Source of the DNA: Prevotellaceae bacterium UBA1726
GTDB taxonomy: Bacteria > Bacteroidota > Bacteroidia > Bacteroidales > Bacteroidaceae
Length of the DNA: 31,239 nucleotides
Direction of reading: 5' to 3'
Assembly (NCBI GenBank): GCA_002316005.1
Contig: DCIM01000022.1
Coordinates: 38,004 to 69,242, forward strand
Shown here: piece by piece, positions 30,335-31,239 of the stretch
Position numbering within the stretch: position 1 is the first letter of the stretch
How the letters are laid out: every line of letters begins with the position of its first letter
Position numbers and translations under genes: made by a program
Notes under the pieces: generated by a model
Seen by the model: the letters and a program-made list of their open reading frames with translations, nothing else
Databases searched by the model: none
Told to the model about the DNA's origin: nothing

Positions 30335-31239
30335 ATGAAGAAACTCCTGTCTATAGTCCTTGCTGTTCTGGCCTCGTCGGCTGTGATGGCGCAAAATGAA
30401 TTCCGAGTGGTGGAGCGTGGATTCCTCTACGACAACGACTATCCGCCTACATGCCATGCCGCAACACTCGTTGAGGCAAAGAATGGCGATATCATCGCAT
30501 CGTTCTTCGGCGGTACCTACGAAGGTCATCCCGACAGCGACATATGGCTTTGCCGCTTCAACCGCAAGAAGCACCAGTGGACTGCCCCACAGATTCTCTG
30601 CGATGGCGTATATACAAAGTACACGCGCGAGGCATTCGAGTACGACCCGCTCTTTGAGAATATCCTCCATCGCGACTCTATGTTCCTCAAAACCACCTGG
30701 TTGCAGACGGCGAAGCATAGCGGAAAGGCACTCGTCAACAACCGTGTGCGCAAGCCTTGCTACAACCCTGTGCTCTACATAGCGCAGAACGGACAACTGG
30801 TGATGGACTGGAAGATTGGTTCGAACATGCAGGACTGGACGGGATGGGAGATTCGCTCGAAGAACGGCGGAAAGTCGTGGACTCATCCTCGTCCGCTAAC
30901 CCATAACCCCGACGAGCGCCACTTGCGACTGGGGCCTATCAAGGATAAACCTATCGTGAACAACGGCCGTATCATCGCGGGCAGTAGTACGGAGGTGACA
31001 TACGACTCGTGGAAGGTGCATTTCGAGACTTCCGACGATGACGGACAGACATGGCAGAAGCGCGAGGTGGAATGCGACACCATCCTCTGCATCCAACCTG
31101 CCGTCCTCAATCTGGGCAATAACCACCTGAAGGCACTCTGCCGCACTCGCCAGCACAGAATCTCCGTTACCGAGAGTTTCGACAACGGAACAACCTGGAC
31201 TCCTATGCGACTGACCGATGCACCAAACAACAACTCCGG
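30335..31239 (+). CDS. Sialidase-like (COG4692-type) propeller protein, 3' truncated
   Basis: The frame is open from the ATG at 30335 to the window edge (301 codons). A signal peptide (MKKLLSIVLAVLASSAVMAQ) leads into YPPTCHAATLVEAKNGDIIASFFGGTYEG, the typical opening of predicted neuraminidase-like proteins (COG4692). Three Asp-box-like turns mark propeller blades: SKNGGKSW at 175-182, SDDDGQTW at 233-240 and SFDNGTTW at 281-288. RLGPIKDKPI and LCRTRQHRISVTES are also typical. A six-bladed exo-glycosidase or glycan-binding protein is expected; whether it acts on sialic acid is not decided by these motifs. It is 18 bases after the metallophosphoesterase and may be co-transcribed. Confidence 0.82.
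   Translation, partial: MKKLLSIVLAVLASSAVMAQNEFRVVERGFLYDNDYPPTCHAATLVEAKNGDIIASFFGGTYEGHPDSDIWLCRFNRKKHQWTAPQILCDGVYTKYTREAFEYDPLFENILHRDSMFLKTTWLQTAKHSGKALVNNRVRKPCYNPVLYIAQNGQLVMDWKIGSNMQDWTGWEIRSKNGGKSWTHPRPLTHNPDERHLRLGPIKDKPIVNNGRIIAGSSTEVTYDSWKVHFETSDDDGQTWQKREVECDTILCIQPAVLNLGNNHLKALCRTRQHRISVTESFDNGTTWTPMRLTDAPNNNS

Overview
The window looks like a chromosomal segment of a Bacteroidales bacterium, most likely Prevotella or a close relative. Evidence read from the sequence: repeated Bacteroidetes-type promoters (TTTG, about 19-20 nt, then TAnnTTTG); almost no Shine-Dalgarno sequences; many secreted proteins with signal peptides ending in A-x-A-Q; a short C-terminal YNLxGQ...NGKKILKR tail of the kind common on exported Prevotella proteins; and typical families (OprO/P-like porin, GPH sugar symporter with GH130, peptidase C69 and S51, COG4947 esterase). 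No rRNA, tRNA, CRISPR array, transposase or phage gene was seen. No gene-free stretch exceeds about 230 bases.

Layout. 1-4550: the 3' part of a carbohydrate-use operon (CBM9-like protein, GHL10-like lipoprotein, GPH-type sugar symporter, GH130 mannoside phosphorylase), closed by a terminator. 4710-8811: a three-part acyl-activating enzyme/ACP/acyltransferase fusion, a hemolysin-III-family membrane protein, and convergent mtnN, with a 22-bp-period repeat array between the last two. 9042-13133: a co-directional group of porin, Gate-domain membrane protein, rsmA (TTG start) and free methionine-R-sulfoxide reductase. 13227-14159: an AraC-family regulator. 14278-16934: frr, rsgA and mnmA, a translation cluster in which the frr terminator hairpin overlaps the rsgA start region. 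17147-20758: three secreted proteins, two of them large propeller-like paralogues and two carrying the same C-terminal tail. 20842-22790 (minus strand): an ATP-grasp enzyme and a cytoplasmic COG4947-like esterase, almost abutting. 22974-24438: a small secreted protein made of six 20-residue repeats, and a secreted CE1-like esterase. 24628-27444: S51 and C69 peptidases and a Dabb protein. 27555-31239: a purine permease, a Tat-exported metallophosphoesterase, and the 5' part of a sialidase-like propeller protein.

How the genes work together. The first operon should import a mannoside and phosphorolyse it in the cytoplasm. The frr/rsgA/mnmA and rsmA genes are ribosome and tRNA housekeeping. Much of the rest is cell-envelope and nutrient scavenging: peptides, purines, phosphate esters and glycans. 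The least explained parts are the ATP-grasp/esterase pair, the 17-20.8 kb secreted-protein cluster, the 20-residue repeat protein and the 22-bp intergenic array. From about 25.4 kb onward the coding DNA is visibly richer in C at third codon positions than the earlier genes (judged by eye, not computed).
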